19,501 nucleotides of DNA from CAYQZD01 sp964421875 (GTDB lineage Bacteria; Electryoneota; Tariuqbacteria; Tariuqbacterales; Tariuqbacteraceae). Positions 13,657 to 19,501 of the stretch are shown here, piece after piece. A model generated the notes under the pieces. It saw nothing but the letters and a program-made list of their open reading frames with translations, did no database searches and had not been told where the DNA came from. Numbering within the stretch: the first letter of the stretch is position 1; the number at the start of each line of letters is the position of its first letter. The DNA is taken from assembly GCA_964421875.1 (NCBI GenBank), contig CAYQZD010000068.1, forward strand, positions 1-19,501. The letters are read 5' to 3'. Position numbers and translations under genes: made by a program.

Positions 13657-15306
13657 ATGAAAAGGCTGTTTTTTATCAGTTTGTTTGGGATTTTATTATT
13701 AGCATATTGCGTTTATCCCGCCATTTTGAGGGTTCCCAGCCAATACTGGAATATTCAAATGGGGATTGATGCTGCATTCGATGGCGACACCGTCCTTATC
13801 GCCGACGGTGTTTACATCGGGGCAGGCAACAAGAACCTCGATTTCGGCGGCCGAGCGATTGTGGTGATGTCGGAGAACGGGCCGGATAACTGTATAATAG
13901 ATTGTGAGAACCAGTATAGAGCGTTTTATTTCCATACTTCAGAGGACAGCAATTCTGTGGTCGAGGGTTTGTCGATTATCAATGGTTATTATTACATAGG
14001 CGCGGGAATTAATTGCTCTTCTTCCAGCCCAACGATTAAAAACTGTATTATCCGTAACAATCAAGCCCATGGCGGTTGAGTTAATTGGGGCGGTGGGATC
14101 TACTGCTATTACGCTAGTCCAATAATCGACCGTTGCGTTATTACGGGGAATTACGCCTATAGCGGCGGCGGAGGAATTTACTGCTATGGTTCATCCGCGA
14201 TTATTAGAAATTGCGCCATTAATGGGAACCAAGCTATTATGGGCGGTGGGATAATGAGTGAGTCTTCCGGAGTGACGATTACGAATTCAATTATTGCCAA
14301 CAATCCGAGGAATTACGCGGTTTACTTCACTAATTCTCCAAATACATCGATAACTTACTGCAATTTTTACAATAACCAAATCCGGAATTTTCACGGAGAC
14401 AGTATTCCACCGGGACTGGGTGATATTACTAATGTCAACATCAACGGCGATTCCTGCGATATATACCATAACATCTTCCTCGACCCGTTGTTTCAGGCTG
14501 TCATCGGGGATTCAGCCTTCAGATTGACCGCTAATTCACCTTGCATAGACGCCGGCGATCCTAACAGTCCTTACGACCCGGACGGAACCATAATCGATAT
14601 CGGAGCTTATTATTATCACTATGGTTTTGGTATGGTGTCTCTTACGTTTAATCCCCATAATCCGTCTATAGTTATTCCTTCCGGAGGAGGTTCTTTTGTT
14701 TATGACGCCACTTTACATAACACCACGAACAGACTTTTAGCATTAGATATCTGGAAAACAGCCATCCGTGTCAACGGTCAGATTTATGGGCCGCAGCTTG
14801 TGAGTCCGGCGTTTACCTTGCCTTCTTTGTTCACGGCAACCAGGGAAATCACTCAATACATCCCTGCTGGCGCGCCCTGGGGTTATTACTACTATATCGG
14901 GAATCTCGGAATTTTCCCCGATTCGGTGGTCGCTGCGGATACCATCGATTTTTTCAAATACCCCGGCGACGCCCCGCCCGCCCATAACCTAGGCTGGGCT
15001 TGCCACGGCTGGTTCGATGATGAAGAAATCTCAATTCCCAATTCTCAGTTCTCAGTTCTCAGTTCCTTCCCCAACCCTTTCAACGCTCAGACAGCTCTCA
15101 GCTACAAGCTGCAAGCTGCAAGCAATGTCAAGCTGGTGGTTTACGATGTGTCGGGGCGGGAAGCGGCGGTTTTGGTGGACGGTTTCAAGCCCGCCGGGCG
15201 TCATTCGATGCTTTTTAACGCTACGAATCTACCGAGTGGCGTATACTTCGCGCGGCTTACGGCGGGGGATATGGAAAGGGTGCAGAAGCTGCTGCTGGTG
15301 AAGTGA
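13657..15306 (+). pseudogene. Second beta-helix/T9SS protein gene interrupted by an in-frame TGA
   Basis: One reading frame runs 13657-15306 with a single TGA at 14077-14079 (codon 141). Before it lie a signal peptide (MKRLFFISLFGILLLAYC) and a GIDAAFDGDTVLIADGVY segment typical of beta-helix domains. After it the same frame continues with helix turns (VNWGGGIYCY, GGGGIYCYG, NCAINGNQ), an immunoglobulin-like region and a Por-type sorting domain (FPNPFN at 471-476 to LLLVK). No frameshift is needed. TGA is the normal stop of dnaA, rex and the first beta-helix gene, so general recoding is unlikely. A nonsense mutation (for example from TGG or GGA), phase-variable readthrough or a sequencing error remain possible. 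The start has GAGGTGA 6 bases upstream, a consensus promoter and a terminator after it. The body is more AT-rich than the sorting domain. Confidence 0.8.
15042..15062 (+). repeat. Three perfect ttctcag heptads inside the coding frame
   Basis: Three exact copies of ttctcag encode SQFSVLS in the linker directly before the FPNPFN sorting domain. The unit is the reverse complement of the ctgagaa/gagaact type heptads at 6754-6907. Twenty-one bases equal seven codons, so a gain or loss of three units would keep the frame. Confidence 0.85.
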
Positions 15307-15336
15307 GTTTCAGGTCTCAGGTCTTTATGATAACTC

Positions 15337-15368
15337 CGGCGGTGATTTGCAATTGCCGCCGATTTTTT
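15337..15368 (+). terminator. Rho-independent terminator of the second beta-helix gene
   Basis: CGGCGG (15337-15342) pairs with CCGCCG (15356-15361), with possible ATT/AAT pairing inside the loop, and six Ts follow at 15363-15368. It lies 30 bp after the stop. Confidence 0.75.
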
Positions 15369-15502
15369 GTACATTTACAATTTAAACTCAAGCTACAGGC
15401 TGATTTGGACTTTAGTGATTGCGGTTCCTCGCGCGCCGCCGAGAGGTTTCATAGGTTCTGCCAATTTGGCAGGCGCGGAATGCGCCGCCCCGCTTGAAAG
15501 AG

Positions 15503-15519
15503 TTGGCACATCGTTTGCA
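15503..15519 (+). promoter_or_regulatory. Sigma-54-type (-24/-12) promoter of the iscU-like/cobO operon
   Basis: TTGGCAC-A-TCGT-TTGCA matches the RpoN consensus YTGGCACG-N4-TTGCW at all positions but one, with exactly 10 bases between the invariant GG and GC. Transcription would start near 15530, about 77 bases before the first start codon. Sigma-54 promoters need an enhancer-binding activator; no TGT-N10-ACA site for NifA was found in the 15307-15500 stretch, so the activator is unknown. Confidence 0.6.
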
Positions 15520-15606
15520 ATTTTAACAGAAACCGGATAGTGATAACCGGAGTAGAAGGTAAGAATTGAAAGATATTTATAATTTTATTGAGAATACAGG
15601 AACAAT

Positions 15607-16278
15607 ATGGCGCTTAATTATACAGAAAAGGTAATCGAGCATTTTACCAATCCCCGCAATGTGGGGGAGCTGGCGGACGCCGATGTCAAAGCGACCGAAG
15701 GCAGCCCCGCCTGCGGCGATATGGTGACTTACACCGTAAAGATAGACCCTGAAACCCGTAAAATCCTGGATGTGAAATTCCGCTCCTACGGTTGCGCTTC
15801 CAACATCGCCACCGCCTCCATCGCCACGGAAATGGCTAAAGGCAAGACCATCGATGAAATAAAGGCGATGAGCCACAAGCAAATCGCCGAGGAATTAGGG
15901 GGATTGCCCGCGGTCAAGATGCACTGCTCGGTACTGGCGATGCACGGCTTAAAGGCGGCGGTCAAGCAGTGGGAAATCGACCACGGCTTGGCGGAGGAGG
16001 AAAAAATCACCCTTAACGAAAACACCATCAAGAAACTGCTAAAGAGCGTGATTCACCCCCGAACCGGGCAAAGCATCGTGCAGATGGGGCTGGTCAAGAC
16101 GGTGAAAATCAACGGCGACAGCGTGTATGTGGAAATATCACTCGACGACGAAGATAAAATGTTCGCGGAGAATATCTACGAAGAGACGGTGGAGACGCTG
16201 GAGAAGATGAAATGCTGCGACCGTGTGGTGGTGCGGGTATCGTCCAACAAAGGAATCCTGTTCAGTAACGGCGGCTGA
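15607..16278 (+). CDS. IscU/NifU-type Fe-S scaffold fused to a MIP18 (DUF59) domain
   Basis: The N-terminal two thirds (1-125) is an IscU/NifU scaffold on which Fe-S clusters are assembled: YTEKVIEHFTNPRNVGEL at the start, Cys36 and Asp38 in ACGD, Cys63 in YGCAS and Cys107 in MHCSVLA, so all three cluster cysteines and the aspartate are present. After a linker, residues 137-215 form a MIP18/DUF59 domain (LLKSVIHPRTGQSIVQMGLV...VYVEISL), a family involved in Fe-S maturation (SufT, MIP18). Such a fusion would combine scaffold and carrier roles. No cysteine desulfurase gene is adjacent. AGGAA (15598-15602) precedes the ATG. The stop overlaps the next start in TGATG, so translation is coupled. 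The domain calls are strong; the combined role is inference. Confidence 0.88.
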   Translation: MALNYTEKVIEHFTNPRNVGELADADVKATEGSPACGDMVTYTVKIDPETRKILDVKFRSYGCASNIATASIATEMAKGKTIDEIKAMSHKQIAEELGGLPAVKMHCSVLAMHGLKAAVKQWEIDHGLAEEEKITLNENTIKKLLKSVIHPRTGQSIVQMGLVKTVKINGDSVYVEISLDDEDKMFAENIYEETVETLEKMKCCDRVVVRVSSNKGILFSNGG

Positions 16279-16655
16279 TGTATTCCGATAAGTATATGAA
16301 GCATTTCACCGCGCCGCAGAATGCGGGCGAGGTTATCGGTCCCGACGCCTCCGCCGAGGTCAAGCACGAAGGGGGCGGATGCCTCGACCGGGTGCGGATG
16401 ACGATGAAGGTGGAAAACGATACGGTGGCGCAGTTGAAATACCAGCTTCGCGCCTGCAGCGGCACCATTGCCGCCTCGTCCGCAATCACCTCGCTGGCGG
16501 CGGGGAAACCGCTGGAAGAGGCGGAGCGCATCGGCGTCCCGGAAGTGCTGGAAGAATTGGGAGGCGTCCCCAAGAAGAAGATACATTCGGTGGAACTGGC
16601 GGTGAAAGCCTTGCAAGCGGTTATCGCCAATTACCGGGCGCGGAAGGGCGGCTGA
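16278..16655 (+). CDS. IscU-like protein lacking the third cluster cysteine
   Basis: This 125-residue paralogue of the upstream scaffold domain (MYSDKYMKHFTAPQNAGEV) retains Cys35 with Asp37 (GGCLD) and Cys60 (RACSG). At the place of the third cysteine it reads KIHSVELA against KMHCSVLA, so the ligand is Ser104 in the natural alignment. It may hold a cluster with altered ligation, act as a partner of the first protein, or bind another cofactor. The start ATG overlaps the preceding stop by one base (TGATG), and its own stop overlaps the next gene the same way, so it is the middle cistron of a tightly coupled operon. No C-terminal MIP18 domain is present. Homology is clear; function is unknown. 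Confidence 0.8.
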   Translation: MYSDKYMKHFTAPQNAGEVIGPDASAEVKHEGGGCLDRVRMTMKVENDTVAQLKYQLRACSGTIAASSAITSLAAGKPLEEAERIGVPEVLEELGGVPKKKIHSVELAVKALQAVIANYRARKGG

Positions 16656-17176
16656 TGGAAAAGGGTATGATTCAGGTTTACACCGGCAACGGCAAAGGTA
16701 AAACCACCGCCGCTTTGGGACTGGCGCTGCGCGCCGCGGGGCGGGGGATGAAAACGCTGGTTATCCAGTTTATGAAGGGGCAGAAGTACGGCGAATTGGA
16801 ATCGGTGAAGCGGCTTTCCCCTAATGTCCAAATCGAGCAGATGGGATTGGACACCTTTGTGCACGTCAGCGGTCCCACCCCGGAGGATTGCGCGATGGCA
16901 GCGAAGGGGATGGCTCGGGCGCGGGAAGCGATGGCTTCCGGCGAGTGGGACATCCTGATACTGGACGAGATAAACGTGGCGGTATATTTCCGGCTGGTGA
17001 AGATACAGGAAGTATTGGATTTGATGGAGGCCAAACCGGAGGGGCTGGAACTGGTGCTGACCGGGCGCTACGCTCCGCCGGAGGTGGTGAGCCGGGCGGA
17101 TTTAGTGACCCGGATGTGCGAGGTGAAACATTATTTTCAAAAGGGCGTTTCCGCCCGCGACGGGATTGAACGGTAG
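16655..17176 (+). CDS. cobO: Corrinoid adenosyltransferase, CobO/CobA/BtuR type
   Basis: Transfers the adenosyl group of ATP to cob(I)alamin or its precursors to make the coenzyme B12 form; cytosolic. The 173 residues match the CobA/CobO/BtuR family: IQVYTGNGKGKTTAALGLA contains the inverted-type P-loop (GNGKGKTT 11-18), followed by RAAGRGMKTLVIQFMKG (26-42), the Walker B-like ILILDE (100-105), LVLTGRYAPPEVVSRADLV and the C-terminal KGVSARDGIE. ATG 16655 overlaps the previous stop (TGATG); longer in-frame extensions run into the upstream gene and lack homology. No other B12 genes are in the window, but a MetH-type methyltransferase lies at 10060. Its place behind two Fe-S scaffold genes is unusual and may indicate a corrinoid/Fe-S pathway. 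Confidence 0.92.
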   Translation: MEKGMIQVYTGNGKGKTTAALGLALRAAGRGMKTLVIQFMKGQKYGELESVKRLSPNVQIEQMGLDTFVHVSGPTPEDCAMAAKGMARAREAMASGEWDILILDEINVAVYFRLVKIQEVLDLMEAKPEGLELVLTGRYAPPEVVSRADLVTRMCEVKHYFQKGVSARDGIER

Positions 17177-17283
17177 AATTCACAAAATATTTCCCCCCTA
17201 TTTTTCCCCAAGATATTGATATTTAGCTAAAAAATACATAGATTATTTTGTTAAGTGGCATTTTACAGATATTAAGCGTGAAT

Positions 17284-17352
17284 GTCATTCTGGCTGCGAA
17301 GCGAGCCAGAATCCTTCTTTTCTCAGAGGGATTCCGGCTGCGCCGGAATGAC
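17284..17352. repeat. Palindromic element, GTCATTCYGG family (copy 4)
   Basis: GTCATTCTGGC at the left and GCCGGAATGAC at the right form the terminal inverted repeat. The inner halves are ATTCTGGC/GCCAGAAT and ATTCCGGC/GCCGGAAT palindromes with a CCTTCTTTTCTCAGAGGG bridge. It lies in the 250-bp spacer between cobO and ssb, which otherwise is AT-rich and shows no clear promoter. Confidence 0.8.
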
Positions 17353-17426
17353 TGTTCCGTTGCGATTTCTCAAAGAAGTGTTTATACCTATTTAATCACA
17401 ACGCCGTTCAATTTTGGGAGTAATAT

Positions 17427-17882
17427 ATGGCTTCTGTCAACAAAGCAATCCTCATCGGCAATTTGGGGCGCGACCCTGAACTCAAATACACCCCCAGCGG
17501 CGTCGCCGTCTGCACCTTCACCATCGCCACCACCGACCGCTGGACCGACAAAGAAGGCAATCGCCAGGAAAAAACCGAGTGGCACAACATCAAGTTGTTC
17601 CGGCGGCAGGCGGAAGTCGCCGCTGAATATCTGCGCAAGGGCAGTTCCGTCTATCTGGAAGGCAGGATTGAGACACGAAGCTGGGAACAGGACGGCCAGA
17701 AAAAGTATATGACCGAAATCAATGCGAATGTAATGCAGTTCTTGGGGGGGAGGCGCGAAGATTCCGGCGGCGGCGGAAGTCCCGGCGGCTCCTCCGCCAG
17801 ACCTCAGCAGCAGCAGCAACAATCCCAGCCGGATACGGGCGAAAGCAACCTGGAAGCCAACGACGACGATTTGCCGTTTTAA
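17427..17882 (+). CDS. ssb: Single-stranded DNA-binding protein
   Basis: SSB coats single-stranded DNA in replication, repair and recombination. The 151-residue protein has a full OB-fold (1-107): MASVNKAILIGNLGRDPELKY, TEWHNIKLF and KGSSVYLEGRIETRSW are family hallmarks. A Gly/Ser/Gln-rich linker with six consecutive Gln (127-132) leads to the acidic tip DDDLPF, the docking site for partner proteins. GGGAG (17416-17420) sits 6 bases before the ATG. It stands alone here, without rpsF/rpsR. A G-rich tract begins at its stop codon. Confidence 0.97.
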   Translation: MASVNKAILIGNLGRDPELKYTPSGVAVCTFTIATTDRWTDKEGNRQEKTEWHNIKLFRRQAEVAAEYLRKGSSVYLEGRIETRSWEQDGQKKYMTEINANVMQFLGGRREDSGGGGSPGGSSARPQQQQQQSQPDTGESNLEANDDDLPF

Positions 17883-17938
17883 GGGGGGTGGGCAGGTTTG
17901 CAGGTTGGGGGGATAGGAGGAGGCGGGGGAATGGGGGG
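17883..17938 (+). other. G-rich tract with quadruplex potential after ssb
   Basis: Runs of six, three, six, five and six Gs occur at 17883-17888, 17890-17892, 17907-17912, 17925-17929 and 17933-17938, with GG pairs between. Two loops (14 and 12 bases) are longer than in canonical quadruplexes, so a long-loop form is possible but not certain. It begins at the first base after the ssb stop and marks the switch from GC-balanced to AT-rich sequence. Confidence 0.6.
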
Positions 17939-17974
17939 TACAGAGGAATGTAGTTCCCTTTTGGAGTCTAAATG

Positions 17975-17983
17975 TGTTATAAT
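17975..17983 (+). promoter_or_regulatory. Extended -10 promoter of the HNH gene
   Basis: TGTTATAAT is a perfect extended -10 element (TGN-TATAAT). No good -35 lies 16-18 bases upstream, which such promoters tolerate. A start near 17990 places the ribosome site GGAG (17999-18002) and ATG 18011 in a short leader, which also rules out the in-frame ATG at 17972 as the true start. Confidence 0.5.
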
Positions 17984-18010
17984 ATAGGTGTAAAATTTGG
18001 AGAAAAACAG

Positions 18011-18640
18011 ATGAATATGGAAACTAGTCTTGACTCAAAATCAATTGAAAGATTACGGAAGAGAATTATTAAACTATACGATTCGCAAAACAAAACACGA
18101 GATATAAACGAAGTTCTTGATATATTTGAGCATGACCCAGATCTGTTTAATAGTTGTTTGAAGCGAGCGAAATCATATACATATAAGGATAAAGGGTATA
18201 TAAAAAATACACTTTGGATAGCGTGTAATATTGTAGAATCTCTTAAAGAAGCGCCCTTTTGTTATTTTTGTGGAAGGTCCATAAATCGTGATGATTTCAT
18301 AAAAGGCGAGGTACATATTGAGCATTTTATTCCGAGAAGTGAGGGAGGTCCTCACCACCCTATAAACATTACACTTTCATGTAAACAGTGTAATAGCTTA
18401 AAGTCTGCTTTAACTGATGATGATTTTATGAAAGTGTTGAATGATCCGAGTAATTTTTTTTCAAATAGCCGATGGAGTGATAAAAGAAAAGAGCAGTTAA
18501 TTGATTTCGCAGAAATATTTTATCCAAGAATCGCAGGTCTCCAAGGCTACAAAGAGCGACATAAAACATGTGGACAAAACATCAAAAAACATTGGGAGAA
18601 GCGCCGCCGGAAATATAGAGATAAGTGGCGGAGTAATTAA
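18011..18640 (+). CDS. HNH endonuclease family protein
   Basis: This is a 209-residue predicted nuclease with no recognised restriction or phage partner. The HNH core is near the middle: Cys84-x2-Cys87 (CYFC), HIEHFIPRSEGG with His102 and His105, Asn119, and CKQCN with Cys124, Cys127 and Asn128. The four cysteines would hold a structural zinc, and the His-Asn set would bind the catalytic metal. The N-terminal 80 residues are helical and charged without a known domain. The C-terminus is strongly basic (KKHWEKRRRKYRDKWRSN), fitting DNA binding. GGAG 8 bases before the ATG and an extended -10 element support this start. The gene is much richer in A+T than ssb and cobO upstream, suggesting acquisition from elsewhere. 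Target and role are unknown. Confidence 0.85.
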   Translation: MNMETSLDSKSIERLRKRIIKLYDSQNKTRDINEVLDIFEHDPDLFNSCLKRAKSYTYKDKGYIKNTLWIACNIVESLKEAPFCYFCGRSINRDDFIKGEVHIEHFIPRSEGGPHHPINITLSCKQCNSLKSALTDDDFMKVLNDPSNFFSNSRWSDKRKEQLIDFAEIFYPRIAGLQGYKERHKTCGQNIKKHWEKRRRKYRDKWRSN

Positions 18641-18769
18641 TAATATAAAGTTGACAATCCTAGTTTATATAAAACTTTTTCGTTAAGGTTATTAGAATGT
18701 CAACTCTGTGTAAACTAAATATTACCTGAGAGCTTAATAAATTTGCATATTTAATAGGAGGTCTAAGCG

Positions 18770-19501
18770 ATGAGTAAACTATATTTGTTATTGATGTTTA
18801 TTATAAGTATTATTATCCTTGGTTGTGAGTCCAAAGAGATGAAAGATGCCAAGGATTTTATATCATTAGAGTATTGGGAAAACGCTGTCGAAAAACTTCA
18901 ATTAGAAATAAAAAACAATCCCAAGAATGTTGAAGCATACAAATTATTATTCGTTGCACAGAGGAGTTTATATTTCGACGGTTATGATATTAATAATTTT
19001 CTGAACCCTAATAATGCATCTTCAGATAGCTTTCCCCAATTTAATAAAGAAGCAGCAGACGAATTATTTACGATAATGGATAGAATAGGAAAAATTGATT
19101 CGAATTCTGTTAATGCTAATTATTTATTTTTTAGGGCATTATATAGGTATTATGAATATCAAAATACTGTTTTAATTATTTTAGCAAACGAAACAGATGT
19201 ATTTAAACAAGTAGATTTACAAGAAAGTCTTTATGAAAAACGCTGTGAAAATGAAATATTTAAAGAATCTATAAGTAATTTTCAAAAATGTGCTCAGACT
19301 ATATCTGACATTGCAGACAATGCTTATTTCTGGTTGCACTCAATTAGGTGCGATACTTCTTATAAAATAAATAACTTCATAAGAGATTTTAGACAAAAAT
19401 ATAAAGAAAGCGACTTAATTGATGAAGTGGATTTTCTTGAATTTAGCGAGAATCTAAGAAAAGTTGTATATGAATATATTAATGAGCCAGACTCTACGAG
19501 T
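18770..19501 (+). CDS. Putative lipoprotein with N-terminal TPR-like segment (3' end outside the window)
   Basis: An open frame of 244 codons runs to the window end with no stop, so the gene is partial. AGGAGG (18756-18761) is a perfect ribosome site 8 bases before the ATG. The N-terminus MSKLYLLLMFIISIIILGC is a lipoprotein signal with Cys19 as the likely lipidated residue. The next part (AKDFISLEYWENAVEKLQLE, NPKNVEAYKLLF) resembles a tetratricopeptide repeat unit, followed by a long acidic and Asn-rich helical region without a recognised domain. Base composition is strongly AT-rich, like the HNH gene 130 bp upstream. It is probably surface- or periplasm-anchored and involved in protein contacts; no specific function can be claimed. 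Confidence 0.75.
   Translation, partial: MSKLYLLLMFIISIIILGCESKEMKDAKDFISLEYWENAVEKLQLEIKNNPKNVEAYKLLFVAQRSLYFDGYDINNFLNPNNASSDSFPQFNKEAADELFTIMDRIGKIDSNSVNANYLFFRALYRYYEYQNTVLIILANETDVFKQVDLQESLYEKRCENEIFKESISNFQKCAQTISDIADNAYFWLHSIRCDTSYKINNFIRDFRQKYKESDLIDEVDFLEFSENLRKVVYEYINEPDSTS

Noticed and set aside
14077..14079. TGA recoded as an amino acid across the genome, or selenocysteine
   Set aside because: TGA ends dnaA, rex, the methyltransferase and other intact genes, so it works as a stop. The site has no recognisable selenocysteine element, and beta-helix proteins have no need for one.
15303..15497. 64-residue open frame after the second beta-helix gene
   Set aside because: It starts at the stop region of that gene, runs through its terminator and has no homology that I recognise.
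17249..17270. Possible Rex operator TTGTTAA-N-TTTTACAG upstream of ssb
   Set aside because: Only the left half fits the Rex consensus; the right half has several mismatches and ssb is not a typical target.
17248..17712. 154-residue open frame overlapping ssb in another frame
   Set aside because: It is a shadow of the ssb coding sequence with the palindromic repeat translated at its start.
18651..18679. TTGACA as the -35 of a promoter for the lipoprotein gene
   Set aside because: The only TATA-like -10 lies 9 bases away, too close; no hexamer at 16-18 bases fits.

Overview
The window looks like the replication-origin neighbourhood of an uncultured bacterium. A dnaA gene is followed by a 436-bp AT-rich spacer with DnaA-box-like sites (candidate oriC), then dnaN and a DciA-type gene. 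Two secreted beta-helix proteins end in Por/T9SS-type C-terminal sorting domains (PNPFN start, GxYF...LLVK end), which points to the Fibrobacteres-Chlorobi-Bacteroidetes group or a related candidate phylum (Zixibacteria, KSB1, Marinimicrobia and similar lineages). That assignment is an inference from protein style, not a phylogenetic result. Rex, EtfAB, an IscU/NifU-type scaffold and a corrinoid adenosyltransferase suggest an anaerobic or facultative, redox-regulated, B12-using metabolism.

Layout: 1-544 non-coding leader with a palindromic repeat, one perfect DnaA box and a possible dnaA promoter; 545-3753 dnaA, oriC candidate, dnaN, dciA (no recF between dnaN and dciA); 3794-4387 GNAT acetyltransferase, then a clear terminator; 4457-6751 promoter, etfB, a DUF2283 gene and etfA; 6754-6907 a 22-unit heptanucleotide tandem repeat filling the gap before a HAD phosphatase of the mannosyl-3-phosphoglycerate phosphatase type (6914-7759); 7782-8714 an exported metallo-beta-lactamase-fold hydrolase; 9018-9656 rex; 10060-10941 a stand-alone homocysteine S-methyltransferase-type protein; 11428-13422 an intact beta-helix/T9SS protein; 13657-15306 a second one interrupted by a single in-frame TGA; 15503-17176 a sigma-54-like promoter and a translationally coupled three-gene operon (IscU-MIP18 fusion, an IscU-like paralogue without the third cysteine, CobO-type adenosyltransferase); 17427-17882 ssb; then a G-rich tract and an AT-rich segment with an orphan HNH endonuclease and a lipoprotein that runs off the end.

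The spacers are unusually rich in short repeats. There are at least four copies of a palindromic family with GTCATTCYGG ends. One copy is nested in a 143-bp inverted-repeat element flanked by TA, which resembles a MITE. There is also a GTCATTGCGAG-ended element, a pair of TTGATGAATCAA palindromes, several hairpins, and heptanucleotide tracts. The heptanucleotide unit (gagaacc/ttctcag type) also occurs inside the second beta-helix gene just before its sorting domain, and a related gtctcag tract lies just after both beta-helix stop codons.

The most interesting parts are: (a) the IscU-MIP18 / degenerate IscU / CobO operon with TGATG junctions and an almost ideal -24/-12 element; (b) the sorting-domain cassette shared by the two beta-helix genes at roughly 90% nucleotide identity, next to heptad repeats; (c) the HAD enzyme whose motif I reads DLNDT instead of DxDGT; and (d) the repeat ecology of the spacers.
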